Origin: Dillenia suffruticosa
Taxonomy: Eukaryota > Streptophyta > Magnoliopsida > Dilleniales > Dilleniaceae
Assembly (NCBI GenBank): GCA_033439265.1
Contig: JAVTVX010000009.1
Location: 9,141,109-9,205,108 of the forward strand
Direction of reading: 5' to 3'
DNA: 64,000 nucleotides
A model generated the notes under the pieces. That model had not been told where the DNA came from. It was given only the letters and a program-made list of their open reading frames with translations, and made no database searches. The position numbers and the translations under genes are program-made. Shown here piece by piece: positions 23,764 to 35,736 of the stretch (position 1 is its first letter; each line of letters begins with the position of its first letter).

Positions 23764-25549
23764 TGTCACGCCCCGACTCTCGGATCGACCACGCAACAGC
23801 CGCCGCGTTGTCTCGGTACACGGGCAGAACCTCCCCTTATACCGGGACTCCGCAAGGCTACAAATCAGTTCAAAACTCATCCAATACACACTCCATCAAA
23901 AATGGGAAAAATCATATGACAATACACATATAAAGGACCCATCCGGTCCATCCCTGTACACATGAGCATGCATCGACACGCGAATGGGGCGGGGGTTCCT
24001 GTACATGCATACATGCAAAAATTGACAATTCCAGCCATTCCAGAATTCTCAGCATAATTAAAACATTTAAAACAAAGAAGTCCCAAATCATAATCGCAAG
24101 ATTTTACTAACATTCGCATGGAAAAACGAGCTAGCGTCAGTAAAATCCAAGCGGTATGAGATGTACAGAACTTCACAAATCCAAAAGAAAGTATCGAAAT
24201 TCAGGATTTCAATCCAAATGTCCCATATGAGAGTTTAAAAGAAAATAAACAAGTTTCGTACAAACCATGTAAGGATTCCATTAATACTTGCTCTTATATA
24301 TGAAACAAGTATTAATTTAATCCATACCAAAAGAGTTATACAAGTCTTTCATTCCATGGACTTCAAAATCAACCAAAATGAACTTGCATTTCTATGTACC
24401 TACACAAGTCAGCGGAATAAATCCTCCCCAGCTCCAATTTCTGCAGCAGATCTAAATTTCCTCTGAAAAATGTTAAAGGGAGGGGTGAGTATTGGGAAAT
24501 ACTCAGTGAGTGGAGTGCAATGGTATAATTGTGTGATAAATGAAGGGTGAATGTGGGAGTGTCAAGTATATCTCAAATAACATTTCATATATGTCGAAAC
24601 ATTTTTCAATAAATCAGGTAATTCGTAAAGTATGCATCCACATCAAGTATTCTTTCAGAAAATCACAAGGGTCCCATCGAAATTACTTCCGTCTTGCGTT
24701 TGGCCGAACCAAGACGAAAGCCCGCCAAGAGGTTTTCCATTTCAATATTTCAAACACTACCCCCTTCCTTGACATTGGCTCGGACCTCCCCGAGGTGCAA
24801 TCCGGATAGTCCGACGTGGCAGAGCAGAGGCCGCGTATACCTCTCTCGCAATAAAACCCCAACCACGCCACCCCGTCGGATCGCTCCGTGGAGGGAATGA
24901 CTATAGCCATTAACTAACAGCATCATGCATTTATCAAATATGTCATTTCTCAAGTCATGTGCCATAATTTCTAGCAACCAATCATCAATTTCGTGTCATA
25001 GCAATTTATAGAGCAACATCAAATCACATATGGCACATATGCATTTATAAATACAATGGATGCATTCATGCTTCACAATCCAGTCCGGACATCCCACGAT
25101 CACAAAACAATTGATATAAAACATGAAAAATCTTACAAAATCATTTATAAAACAATTTTAAACTCATTTGCTCATTTATAACACAACGGACCATCCACTC
25201 ACCTTTTAGGGAGGGTATCCACTCCCTATGCCCTATCGATACTCAAGAAATCTCCTTTCAAGCTCCAAAAAGGTCAACTTAGACCAATAATCCACAATTT
25301 CAATTCAAATTTCAAGAAAATCTATTCTAATCAGCCAAATAAGTTCTAATTTCATCTAACACGTTTCTTTCGTATTTAATCAACCTAAATTCATGTAGAA
25401 TTTAGACGTAACCCTAGAAATCACATATCAAAATTCGGGAAAATATACTCTTTTCAAATTTCAGACATTTTCAGAATATATACAAATCTCTCATTCTAAA
25501 TTCGGACTAAACTCATTCAAATTTCTAAAGGAACTAGAATTTCTCTTAC

Positions 25550-25607
25550 CTAGGGTTTCGCAGCTTGCAGCTCTAGCGTCCGTGCGTCTACAACTCGGTC
25601 CAGACCA
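25550..25607 (-). other. Predicted 58-bp LTR mini-exon (copy 3)
   Basis: On the minus strand it follows ATTACAG and ends AAACCCTAG before GTAAGAGA. The upstream donor-like site is CGCAG/GTAAGA (exon end 25704), leaving a 96-bp gap. The next acceptor-like site is TTTTTCAG, with the exon resuming at 24462. Confidence 0.62.
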
Positions 25608-25771
25608 CTGTAATGTTTCCAAACCGAAGCACACTTTAGCAATTAGCCCTAATTTCCAAGAGAATCAAAACCCCTAAACTATTGATAAGAGAATCGTTCT
25701 TACCTGCGTAGGGGATGAAATGCAGGTCGCGGCCTAAGGTTCCGAATGTCTCTTGCTACTGCCGGCTTGGG

Positions 25772-25792
25772 CTCCTGCGAGGGCTGCAGAAG
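25772..25792 (-). repeat. Hairpin in predicted LTR exon 1
   Basis: CTTCTGC pairs with GCAGGAG (one G-U wobble) around a 7-nt loop. The related solo LTR has the same hairpin at 9025-9045. Confidence 0.6.
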
Positions 25793-26108
25793 AGCTTTCG
25801 GCAGAGGGAGAGAGCAAAGCGCGAGTGTGCGAGCAAGGAAAGGACAGCGCTACTGTCGCGCGCTCGGGAAAGGGTGAAGAGAACCCATTCGCGCGTGCGC
25901 GGGAGAGGAGAGAAACGGAGAGTGAAACAGAGAGTGAGGATGAGAGAGAGATAAAGAGAGAGAGAAAGAGAGAGTCGGGAGAGGGAGAGAATGAAAGAAA
26001 CAGAGAGGGAGAGATTGGGGGTGAGAGATGAGAGAAAGTGATGGGAGAGAGAATTCGTGAGAGAGAGAGAGAGTAAACCGGGAGAGGGAGAGAATGAGTG
26101 GAAGAATT

Positions 26109-26133
26109 GGGAAAGTGACTTTTTCACTTTCCC
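26109..26133. repeat. Hairpin near LTR start
   Basis: Perfect 10-bp arms GGGAAAGTGA and TCACTTTCCC flank a 5-nt loop. It lies between the A-rich LTR start and the CT tract, the same relative place as the TTAGGGCTT palindrome in the other subfamily. The other LTR copy is at 33707-33731. Confidence 0.8.
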
Positions 26134-26172
26134 GATTTTTTTTTTCTTTTTTTTATCTTTGTCGGTGCCACA

Positions 26173-26188
26173 ACACTTAACCCCCTAA
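26173..26188 (-). other. Polypurine tract of element B
   Basis: On the minus strand, TTTTTAGGGGGTTAAG lies directly before the 3' LTR. Element A has TTTTTAGGGGGTTAGA in the same place. Confidence 0.7.
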
Positions 26189-26222
26189 AAACAAATTTCG
26201 TCCCCGAAATTCCATGATACAA

Positions 26223-29200
26223 TTATACATCAAAGAGCTGCGGTTGTTGCTTCCGCATTAATTCTTCAGTTTCCCAAATCTGTTCTTCAACTTGATTATT
26301 TTTCCATAGCACCTTAACCATAGGAATCTGCTTATTCCTCAATTGCTTGATTTGCCTATCAATGATCTTCACCGGTTGTACCTTGAAACTCAAATTCTCA
26401 TTCAATTCCACTGGAGGTGCTTTCAAAGCATGTGAGGGATCCGGTAAATATTTCTTCAACATGGAAACGTGAAAAACGTCATGGATTCTTTGCAACTCCG
26501 GCGGCAATTCTAGTCGGTATGCCACTTTTCCAATCCTTTCAAGAATTCTGAAGGGACCGATATAATGAGGATTTAGCTTTCCCCGTTTCTGAAAACGGAT
26601 TACGCCCTTCCAAGAAGATATCTTCAAAAACACCATATCTCATTTTTCAAATTCCAAAGGTCTTCTTCTCTTGTCAGCATAGCTCTTTTGTCGATCTTGA
26701 GCCGCCTTCATTCTTTCCCGAATCAGCTTCACTTTTTCTTTAGTGGCATCGATCATTTCTATGCTTTCAATCTTTCTCTCTCCAACTTCATCCCAACACA
26801 AAGGAGTACGACACTTCCTTCCATAAAGGGCTTCATATGGAGGCATCCCTATACTTGCTTGATAACTGTTGTTGTAGGCAAATTCAACCAACGGAAGGTG
26901 TCTATCCCAACTACCTTGAAATTCCATAACACATGCCCTAAGCATGTCCTCCAATGTTTGGATGGTGCGCTCCGATTGTCCATCGGTTTGGGGATGAAAA
27001 GTAGTGCTGAATTTCAACTTAGTCCCTAAGGACTCTTGTAACTTTGATCAGAATCTAGAAGTGAATCGAGGATCACGGTCCGATACAATAGACACCGGTA
27101 CTCCGTGAAGCCTTACGATCTCATCAATGTACAACTTTGCCAATCTTTCTAAGGAATAAGTATTCTGAATCGGCAAGAAGTGAGCCGATTTGGTGAGATG
27201 GTCTACAATCACCCATATGGCATCGTGACGGCTCGGAGTACGTGGCAATCCCACTACGAAATCCATAGTGATATGCTCCCATTTCCATTCGGGAATTGGT
27301 AGTGGTTGAAGTGTCCCTGCCGGTTTCTGATGTTCAGCCTTGATCTGCTGGCATACAAGACACCTCGCCACAAATTCGGCTATCTCTCTTTTCATCCCAG
27401 ACCACCAATATGATTCTTTGATGGTTCGATACATTTTGGTACTCCCTGGATGCATAGCATAGGCCGAGGAATGCGCCTCTTCGAGTATAGCCTTCCGGAG
27501 ATCTTCATTTTTCGGAATGCACATTCGTTTCCCATACAATATAATTCCATCGTCCTGAATCCGGAATTCACCGCCTTCCCCTTTTTGGATTTTCTCAACA
27601 ATGTCCTTCAACTCATCATCTATAGCCTGAAGCTCCCGAATGCGATCCAACAATGTAGGTCTAACCACAAACTTGGCTAATAAAGCACCTTGATCATCCT
27701 TAGCCAACTCAACTCCAAGTGCTCGGAGTCCAACTAAACAAGAGAGGTAAGAACTCCCTTGGGATGCCATAGACGAGGACTTGAGACTTAAAGCATCAGC
27801 TACGACATTCGCCTTCCCGGGGTGGTAGTCAATTACTAAGTCATAATCCTTGATCAGCTCTAACCACCTTCTTTGCCTCTAATTGAGCTCCTTCTGAGTG
27901 AGTAAGTATTTGAGACTCTTGTGATCGGTAAAGACCTTACAAGTAACCCCATATAGATAATGCCGCCAAATTTTTAAAGCAAACACAATGGCAGCTAGCT
28001 CCAAATCATGAGTAGGATAGTTCACTTCGTGCTTCTTTAGTTGGCGAGAAGCGTAAGCAATCACCTTATCACCTTGCATCAGCACGCACCCTAATCCTTG
28101 CTTGCTGGCATCACTGTACACCACATAATCACTACCGCCACTAGTAGGGAGAGCAAGGATAGGAGCGGAGGTCAACCTTTGCTTAAGCTCTTGAAAACTA
28201 TCCTCACACTTTTCACCCCATTCGAACTTGACTCCCTTTCGAGTCAAACTTGTCATCGGAGCTGCTATTTTCGAGAATCCTTCAACGAATCTCCGATAAT
28301 ACCCTGCTAATCCAAGAAAACTTCGCACTTCGGTAACATTTTTAGGCTGCTCCCACTTCAGAATGACTTCCACCTTCTTTGGATCTACAAAAATACCGTC
28401 GCTAGAAACCACATGTCCCAAAAATCCAATCTCTCTTAGCCAAAACTCGCATTTTGAGAACTTGGCATACAACTTTTTTTCCCTAAGAGTTTGCAAAATG
28501 ATTCGGAGATGTTTGGAATGCTCTTCATCACTTTTGGAATACACCAAAATATCGTCGATGAAGACTATAACAAATTTATCAAGATAAGGATGGAACACTC
28601 GATTCATGAGATCCATGAAGGCCGCAGGAGCATTCGTCAATCCAAAGGGCATTACTAGGAATTCGTAGTGTCCATACCGCGTTCTAAATGCGGTCTTGTG
28701 AACATCACCATCCTTGATCTTCAACTGATGATAACCAGATCTTAAGTCGATCTTTGAAAAGACACTTGCACCTTGAAGTTGATCAAACAGATCATCAATT
28801 CTCGGAAGAGGATACTTATTCTTTATCGTTGCCTTGTTGAGCTGTCGGTAGTCAATACATAATCGGAGGGTTCCATCCTTTTTCTTTACAAACAAGACCG
28901 GAGCACCCCAAGGTGAAGTGCTCGGTCGGATAAACCCTTTCTCCAACAACTCTTGGAGCTGAACCTTCAGCTCTTTCAACTCTGCGGGTGCCATTCAATA
29001 CGGGGGAATAGAAATTGGTGCGGTACCGGGAATTAGGTCTATTGTGAAATCGAACTCCCGGTTTGGTGGCAACCCAGGCAACTCTTCCGGAAAAACCTCC
29101 GGAAACTCATTCACCACAGAAATATCGTCCCGACTAGGACTTCTCACAGTGGTATCAATAATGTGTGCCAAATAAGCTTCACATCCCTTATGCACTAGTC

Positions 29201-29599
29201 TCCGTGCTTCAAGAGCTGAATTATATAACTCGGTAACACTCGCCGTTCTCCGGCGAATACAAGCAAGGGATGTCCTGGCCTTCGGAATTCCACTTCCTTA
29301 GTGAAGCAATTCACGGAAGCTCGGTGAAGATACAGCCAATCCATACCTAGAATGACATCAAAATCTTTCATTTCCAACGGAATCAAATCCGCCTCGAGAG
29401 TTACTTTCCCGATTTTTACCTCACAAGACTTATACACTGTTCCCTTGATTAAATGTTCTCCCAAAGGTGTGATAACCAATAATTTCTCAACCAGTGGAAC
29501 TAAAGGCTTATCAGAATGTCTAGCAAATCCCGAACTCACAAAGGAATGATTAGACCCGGTATCTATGAGCACATGTGCATCAACATAAAAAATTTTCAT
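26223..29599 (-). pseudogene. Gypsy pol region of element B: PR-RT-RH-INT-chromodomain (fossil)
   Basis: Protease shows LIDTGSNHSFV near 29550. Reverse transcriptase shows [11 protein letters not shown] near 28735 and FIDDILVYS near 28560. RNase H shows [11 protein letters not shown] near 28100. Integrase shows the HHCC zinc region (ARCLVCQQ) near 27360, [10 protein letters not shown] near 27260, SDRDPRF near 27070 and [11 protein letters not shown] near 26970. The tail resembles a chromodomain (VKVLWKNNQVEEQIWE). Domain order and tail place it with Tekay/Del-type chromoviruses. It is broken in about five places. Confidence 0.92.
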
Positions 29600-29830
29600 T
29601 GTACCTATAATTATAAACCATAAACAAAGTCATATCATCCACATTCTTTAAGCCATGATCACAACTATCAAATTATAATCATAAACCATTTATGTCACAT
29701 TTTCAATTTCAAAACTTAAAATTTAATAGAGATTTACCTGTGACTACATCAGGATTCACTTGGGCCTCTTCATTTGTCATGGCATAGATTCGGGTCTGAG
29801 TTCTAGGTTGAGGGCGTTGTGTGGGGGCAG

Positions 29831-31105
29831 CTACAGTATTACTTCCCTGCCCATCCTCGGTGCATTGCTAGTGGAAGGTGTAGGAGCAATCGTCGAATCT
29901 CTTCTAAAACCACTCGAGGGACCTCTAACTTGTCGGCTTCCTTGCCCTTCTACATTTAACTCCGGACAAGAGTGCCGAATGTGACCCTCCTTCCCACAAT
30001 GGTAGCATCTTTTGGGTTCCACACATGGACCCGGATGACGTCCCTTGCAATTTGGGCAAGTTTCTCCTCTGCCACCCATGGACCCTACTCCCATACCAAC
30101 AGTTCTGCTGGGAGCACTAGGCCTAAAAGTAGATTGTCTTGGAAGAAAGCCAACCGATCCCGAAAAGGATCTACCGCTATAAGAGCCCATGTCTCGACTT
30201 CTTTTAAAATCTTGACTCGAACCGGAGCCACTAGGCCTCTTTCCTTTCCCATGATGCTCTTTGACTTTGTTTCTCTCCATCACCATTTTCTCGGCCCTCA
30301 AGGCCAAGTCTAGAATGTCTTGGAAAGTATGCCCCTTGGTGATGGGCATTTTCTCTCTGATATTCAAATTTAGTCCCGACTCGAACTTTGAACTTAGAGA
30401 CTCCTCGGAGTTCACAAACTCCGGAACATAATTAGCAAGCTCTCTCAGTTCTGTCTTGTACTCAGATACTGTCTTGTTTCCTTGAGCTAATTTGAAAAAA
30501 TCCTCTCTTTTTTGATCCCGATAGAATCGGGTGTCGTATTTCTCCTCGAAGGCCCTAAGAAATTCTGTCCAATTAAGAGGAACAGGAGCCCTTCCCTTCA
30601 CATTCTCCCACCATGTTCTTGCACCTTTATCCAACAGTTTCACCGCCACCCATAATTTCATCTCATCGCTTAATCTCATGTCGGAGACGGTCTCTTGAAC
30701 TCGGCCAATCCATTCCTTGGCCACTGAAGCATCAGAAGTACCCGCGAATGTCTCACATCCTAATTGTCTTGCCTCCTTTATCAACTTAGATAACTTCACA
30801 GTAGGGCGATCGGTTGTTGTGACAACCGGAGGAGGAGGCGCTAGTGGGGTACTAGGAGTAGCAACCGGCACTGAAGGAGTGGTCGGTGGAGGAGCTGAAG
30901 TCGCATGTGGAGCTTGGTACTGCGCTCCGAAGGTGTTCCACCACTCTATTACTTGCTGAAGAGCAGCAATAGGAGGAGCCGAAATCCCGGTAGGAGGAGC
31001 CGGCTGTGTAGGTACGGAAGGAGGAAGAGCATGCGAGGACGACTCATCCTCATGCTCCGGCGGAGGAATCTCATTCACATTTCTCATTCTCTTTCGTGGA
31101 GGCAT
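29831..31105 (-). pseudogene. Gypsy gag of element B (open frame of 424 codons)
   Basis: The frame starts MPPRKRMRNVNEIPPP and has a proline-rich N terminus. The retrotransposon gag core follows (WWENVKGRAPVPLNWTEFL, FFKLAQGNKTVSEY), then a basic Ser/Gly-rich stretch and a CCHC zinc knuckle (CYHCGKEGHIRHSC, about 29967-30008). It would form the virus-like particle capsid and bind element RNA. The predicted start lies a few bases after an acceptor-like TTGTGTAG. The pol region of the same copy is broken, so the element as a whole is treated as a fossil. Confidence 0.9.
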
Positions 31106-31340
31106 AGTGATCTACACAACAAGAAGTTACAATTAAGTCAAACGGTTAAGCGAAGGCTAATATTTAACCCCCTAAAAAGAATGTTTCTAATTTCCTAAGA
31201 AATCCATGGAAGACTTTGTACATTCTCCGAAAACCTTTTTCGAAAACCAAACATTTCAAAGTTTTTACAAAACTCTAGGGACATTTGGAAACATTTGAAA
31301 TTATATCGAAAACCATCAAACTTTTAAAAATCGTGAACCT

Positions 31341-31354
31341 GGCTTTGATACCAA
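31341..31354 (-). other. Primer binding site of element B
   Basis: On the minus strand TTGGTATCAAAGCC lies six bases after the 5' LTR end. It matches the initiator tRNA-Met type site TGGTATCAGAGCC with one difference. Confidence 0.85.
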
Positions 31355-33145
31355 TAAAGCTGTCACGCCCCGATTCTCGGATCGACCACGCAACAGCCGC
31401 CGCGTTGTCTCGGTACACGGGCAGAACCCCCCTTATACCGGGACTTCGCAAGGCTACAAATCAGTTCAAAACTCATCCAATACACACTCCATCAAAAATG
31501 GGAAAAATCATATGACAATACACATATAAAGGACCCATCCGGTCCATCCCTGTACACACGAGCATGCATCGACACGCGAATGGGGCGGGGGTTCCTGTAC
31601 ATGCATACATGCAAAAATTGACAATTCCAGCCATTCTAGAATTCTCAGCATAATTAAAACATTTAAAACAAAGAGGTCCCAAATCATAATCGCAAGATTT
31701 TACTAACATTCGCATGGAAAAACGAGCTAGCGTCAGTAAAATCCAAGCTGTATGAGATGTACAGAACTTCACAAATCCAAAAGAAAGTATCGAAATTCAG
31801 GATTTCAATCCAAATGTCCCATATGAGAGTTTAAAAGAAAATAAATAAGTTTCGTACAAACCATGTAAGGATAACATTAATACTTGCTCTTATATATGAA
31901 ACAAGTATTAATTTAATCCATACCAAAAGAGTTATACAAGTCTTTCATTCCATGGACTTCAAAATCAACCAAAATGAACTTGCATTTCTATGTACCTACA
32001 CAAGTCAGCGGAATAAATCCTCCCCAGCTCCAATTTCTGCAGCAGATCTAAATTTCCTCTGAAAAATGTTAAAGGGAGGGGTGAGTATTGGGAAATACTC
32101 AGTGAGTGGAGTGCAATGGTATAATTGTGTGATAAATGAGGGGTGAATGTGGGAGTGTCAAGTATATCTCAAATAACATTTCATATATGTCGAAACATTT
32201 TTCAATAAATCAGGTAATTCGTAAAGTATGCATCCACATCAAGTATTCTTTCAGAAAATCACAAGGGTCCCATCGAAATTACTTCCGTCTTGCGTTTGGC
32301 CGAACCAAGACGAAAGCCCGCCAAGAGGTTTTCCATTTCAATATTTCAAACACTACCCCCTTCCTTGACATTGGCTCGGACCTCCCCGAGGTGCAATCCG
32401 GATAGTCCGACGTGGCAGAGCAGAGGCCGCGTATACCTCTCTCGCAATAAAACCCCAACCACGCCACCCCGTCGGGTCGCTCCGTGGAGGGAATGACTAT
32501 AGCCATTAACTAACAGCATCATGCATTTATCAAATATGTCATTTCTCAAGTCATGTGCCATAATTTCTAGCAACCAATCATCAATTTCGTGTCATAGCAA
32601 TTTATAGAGCAACATCAAATCACATATGGCACATATGGATTTATAAATACAATGGATGCATTCATGCTTCACAATCCAGTCCGGACATCCCACGATCACA
32701 AAACAATTGATATAAAACATGAAAAATCTTACAAAATCATTTATAAAACAATTTTAAACTCATTTGCTCATTTATAACACAACAGACCATCCACTCACCT
32801 TTTAGGGAGGGTATCCACTCCCTATGCCCTATCGATACTCAAGAAATCTCCTTTCAAGCTCCAAAAAGGTCAACCTAGACCAATAATCCACAATTTCAAT
32901 TCAAATTTCAAGAAAATCTATTCTAATCAGCCAAATAAGTTCTAATTTCATCTAACACGTTTCTTTCGTATTTAATCAACCTAAATTCATGTAGAATTTA
33001 GACGTAACCCTAGAAATCACATATCAAAATTCGGGAAAATGCACTCTTTTCAAATTTCAGACATTTTCAGAATATATACAAATCTCTCATTTTAAATTCG
33101 GACTAAACTCATTCAAATTTCTGAAGGAACTAGAATTTCTCTTAC

Positions 33146-33203
33146 CTAGGGTTTCGCAGCTTGCAACTCTAGCGTCCGTGCGTCTACAACTCGGTCCAGA
33201 CCA
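33146..33203 (-). other. Predicted 58-bp LTR mini-exon (copy 4)
   Basis: It has the same borders as copy 3: ATTACAG before and GTAAGAGA after on the minus strand. The upstream donor-like exon end is 33300. The downstream exon resumes at 32058. Confidence 0.62.
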
Positions 33204-33499
33204 CTGTAATGTTTCCAAACCGAAGCACACTTTAGCAATTAGCCCTAATTTCCAAGAGAATCAAAACCCCTAAACTATTGATAAGAGAATCGTTCTTACC
33301 TGCGTAGGGGATGAAATGTAGGTCGCGGCCTAGGGTTCCGAATGTCTCTTGCTACTGCCGGCTTGGGCTCCTGCGAGGGCTGCAGAAGAGCTTTCGGCAG
33401 AGGGAGAGAGCAAAGCGCGAGTGTGCGAGCAAGGAAAGGACAGCGCTACTGTCGCGCGCTCGGGAAAGGGTGAAGAGAACCCATTCACGCGTGCGCGGG

Positions 33500-33700
33500 A
33501 GAGGAGAGAAACGGAGAGTGAAACAGAGAGTGAGGATGAGAGAGAGATAAAGAGAGAGAGAGAAAGAGAGAGTCGGGAGAGGGAGAGAATGAAAGAAACA
33601 GAGAGGGAGAGATTGGGGGTGAGAGATGAGAGAAAGTGATGGGAGAGAGAATTCGTGAGAGAGAGAGAGAGTAAACCGGGAGAGGGAGAGAATGAGTGGA
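33500..33700. repeat. GA/CT-rich tract in LTR of element B
   Basis: This long GAGAGA-rich tract (CT-rich on the sense strand) sits at the start of the predicted LTR transcript. The other LTR has it at about 25900-26100. Long frames on both strands here are composition artefacts. Confidence 0.75.
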
Positions 33701-33997
33701 AGAATTGGGAAAGTGACTTTTTCACTTTCCCGATTTTTTTTTTTTTTTCTTTTTTTTATCTTTGTCGGTGCCACAACTCCCCCTGATCCTTTTGTCTTGT
33801 TTCTTTCTTAATCGTCCATGATAGTGGTCTGATAGGTAAAACTTTGTTATAAAGCCAGAGGCTCTATATACCCTTGTTTAAATTATTTCGTTGGGTTCCA
33901 GGATGAAAATTTGTCAAAAGAAAATGTTGTTATGGTCTCCTGTAGATGGTTTCTTCATGTTAAAGTTAATATTCTGGAATATTTTGCACCTTTGCCG

Positions 33998-34075
33998 GAC
34001 AAGAAGCTGCTATGGAGAATGTACATACAAATATTAATTGCCTTACTCGGCTCATTTCCTACCCCCATATGATGG
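33998..34075 (+). pseudogene. MMS19-like exon piece 6
   Basis: Read in phase with the exon ending at 23129, it gives GQEAAMENVHTNINCLTRL and ISYPHMM, matching the plant MMS19 segment just before the VRETAIQCLVAM exon. The base pair before it is CG rather than the AG of a normal acceptor. A donor-like GT follows at 34076-34077. No further MMS19 sequence is seen, so the gene's 3' end is lost or lies elsewhere. Confidence 0.75.
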
Positions 34076-34715
34076 GTTATTTGTGGGCCGTGCCTCTCCC
34101 CATTCCTAAAAATATGAACTCAAGATTGTGAACTAAAGAAATCTTTTTAAAAATGTAGATCCATTTAAAAGCAATCAGGAAATCTTTTTACACTAACTAA
34201 AAAAAAGATAAGCATAAGGAAATATTTCAAATATGATTAAAATTCATTACTTCAGCAGTATATGCCTTAAAAGATTGTGAACTCAAGAGGCATGATTATA
34301 AGTTGACAGACACAGCTCAAAATAAAGAATCATTACACTTGCCTCTCTATTGTTCCTCTGAATTCAATCTGATGTGCTTCCGGCTCCTCAACTCCATTCC
34401 TACAGCAAGCTTCACCAGGAAGGGAAAAAATAAACTGTGCATTTCTTCTCTGTATCCAACAGCGGTGTACTATACAAGGAAAAACTACATGTGACACGGT
34501 CCCAGAAGAGTAATGCTATTAGAACCAAAGAAAACAATGCTCAAATTGATAAAATCTGACATGGTGCTCAAATTGATAAATTCGTGACACTATTTCATAA
34601 TCTTAAAAACCGTTCTAGATGATTGTCTATTCATCCATTCTTTTAGAAGTCTGTGTGTCACCAGGCACCTTTTTTTTTTTTTTTGGTTAATGCAACAGTT
34701 ACTTCAGACTAGAAA
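34076..34715. other. Intergenic DNA with a possible minus-strand terminal exon
   Basis: Mostly featureless. On the minus strand, 34333-34400 follows an acceptor-like CTGTAG and reads GVEEPEAHQIEFRGTIERQV before a stop. It could be the last exon of an unrecognised host gene, but it is only 68 bp and unassigned. Confidence 0.25.
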
Positions 34716-34780
34716 TGTAATACCCAATTTAAAAAAAAAAAAAAATAAAAAAATAAAAATTAGGGCTTAAAGCCCAATTT

Positions 34781-35630
34781 TCTCCCCTTTCTCCCTCTCT
34801 CTCTTTCCCCCTCTCTTCTTTCTCTCTCCCTCTCCCTCTCTCCTTTTCTTCTCTCTTCTCCCGATCCCCCGCCGCCGCGCCTCTCTCTTTTGCTGCCATC
34901 CTCCGCCGCGAGCGACCGCCCGAATCAGCCGCACGATCTTCCTCCCACGAGTGCGCCGTGGCCGTCGCTGCTCCAATCCTCTACGAGCGCGCGACTGCAG
35001 CGCGATCTCCAATCCTCAGCAAGCGCGAGCACAGCCGCGCGATCATCTCCGCGTGAGCGCTAGCGCCACCGCGCAGTCTTCCTCGTGAGCGCGCGAGCGC
35101 TGCAGCGCGACCCTCCCTCGCGTGAGCACGCGATCGCTCGAGCACGCCGTAGCACGAGCCCCAGCGCGCCCCAGCGCGTCCCAGCGCGCTCCAGCGCCAA
35201 GCCAGCGCCCGAGCCAGCGCCCGAGTCAGCGCGAGCCCAGCGCGCGAGACCAGTGCGCGAGCCCAACGCGCGAGACCAGCGCGCGAGCCCAGCGCCAGCC
35301 CAGCACCAGCCCAGCGCGAGCAGCCCGCGAGCAGCGCGCGAGCAGCCCGCGAGCAGCGCGCGACACCCAGAGCGCGACCCCAGCGCACCCTTGCGCGCCT
35401 CTGCCCGAGCCCCTGCGCACCTCCAGCACGAGCGCAAGCGCTCCAGCGTGCGACCCACTGCGTGAGTGCTCGATCCAGCTCGCGAGCGCGACCCTAGCCA
35501 CTGCGGCCCAGTCCAGCACACGGCCCAGTCCGGCCCGCGGCCCACCAGGCCCGCAGGCCCACCAGGCCCGCCAGCCCATCAGCCCGCGGCCCACGGCCCG
35601 CGACGGCCCGTGACAGTCCGTGAGCCTCTG
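34781..35630 (+). repeat. CT tract and GC-rich tandem array in LTR of element A
   Basis: A CT-rich tract (34781-34860) is followed by a GC-rich array dominated by AGCGCGCGAGCCC-type units (about 35150-35380) and CCCACCAGGCCCG-type units (about 35530-35600). The right LTR has the same array at about 42980-43800 with a different unit count. Confidence 0.8.
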
Positions 35631-35736
35631 CGAAGGTAAATGACTCTAAGTTTCGATTTTTCGCACTTGGGTTTCGAATCTCTTTAGTAATTGGATTTAA
35701 ATTGTTCGCAATTGTTTCAAATTTGGAAACATTAAG

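Larger units (their letters stand above)
23764..26172 (-). repeat. 3' LTR of element B
   Basis: This 2409-bp LTR reads on the minus strand from TGTGGCACCG to CGGGGCGTGACA. It differs from the other LTR by about two dozen bases by eye. Confidence 0.95.
23764..33775 (-). mobile_element. Full-length Ty3/gypsy chromovirus (element B), Tekay/Del-like
   Basis: A 10.0-kb element in minus orientation, flanked by ACTCC (23759-23763 and 33776-33780). The LTRs are 23764-26172 and 31361-33775. The tRNA-Met-like primer site is next to the right LTR and a purine tract next to the left. Gag with a CCHC knuckle and pol with PR, RT, RNase H and integrase plus a chromodomain-like tail are in gypsy order. By-eye LTR divergence is about 1%, pointing to a recent insertion, well under a million years at common plant rates. 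Structure looks whole. Gag is open and pol has about five breaks. It lies in an MMS19-like intron. Confidence 0.95.
31361..33775 (-). repeat. 5' LTR of element B
   Basis: This 2415-bp LTR is followed by the ACTCC duplication at 33776-33780. It is nearly identical to the LTR at 23764-26172. Confidence 0.95.
14463..34075 (+). pseudogene. MMS19: MMS19 (MET18)-like pseudogene, C-terminal half, split by two retroelements
   Basis: Seven exon-like pieces on the plus strand match, in order, the C-terminal HEAT-repeat region of plant MMS19 as I know it: VNLDEIPLPF, MKLAVAICSEE, SAADAFHTLLSDSAVCLN, LYKQRFFNAVMPIL, YRAFGHVVSDTPLVAIMSEA, SKDIICNLLLVLSGILT and INCLTRLISYPHMM. MMS19 is a cytosolic scaffold of the CIA complex that delivers iron-sulfur clusters to DNA repair and replication enzymes. 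Most junctions still show GT/AG borders. The gene is dead: an exon is split by a copia element, there is a frameshift near 14846, in-frame TGA codons lie at 14909-14911 and 15020-15022, about 150 codons are missing between 14911 and 14957, and the last exon (the VRETAIQC region) is not found. The N-terminal half is also absent. Confidence 0.8.

Noticed and set aside
25756-26127. Leu/Ser-rich and Arg/Glu-rich open frames
   Set aside because: They are translations of the GA/CT tract in the LTR. The same artefact occurs at 33330-33774, 9019-9469 and 58400-58801.
23764-33775. Segmental duplication of host DNA, suggested by 2.4 kb of near-identical sequence at 23764 and 31361
   Set aside because: The copies are the LTRs of one element: direct orientation, TG..CA ends, primer site, polypurine tract and flanking ACTCC.
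35060-35613. Long open frames on both strands (up to 163 codons) rich in Ala, Arg, Ser and Pro
   Set aside because: They lie in the GC-rich tandem array of the LTR, where stops are rare on either strand. Overlapping frames in both directions are equally open and have no domain. The same applies to 43284-43815 and 4981-5360.
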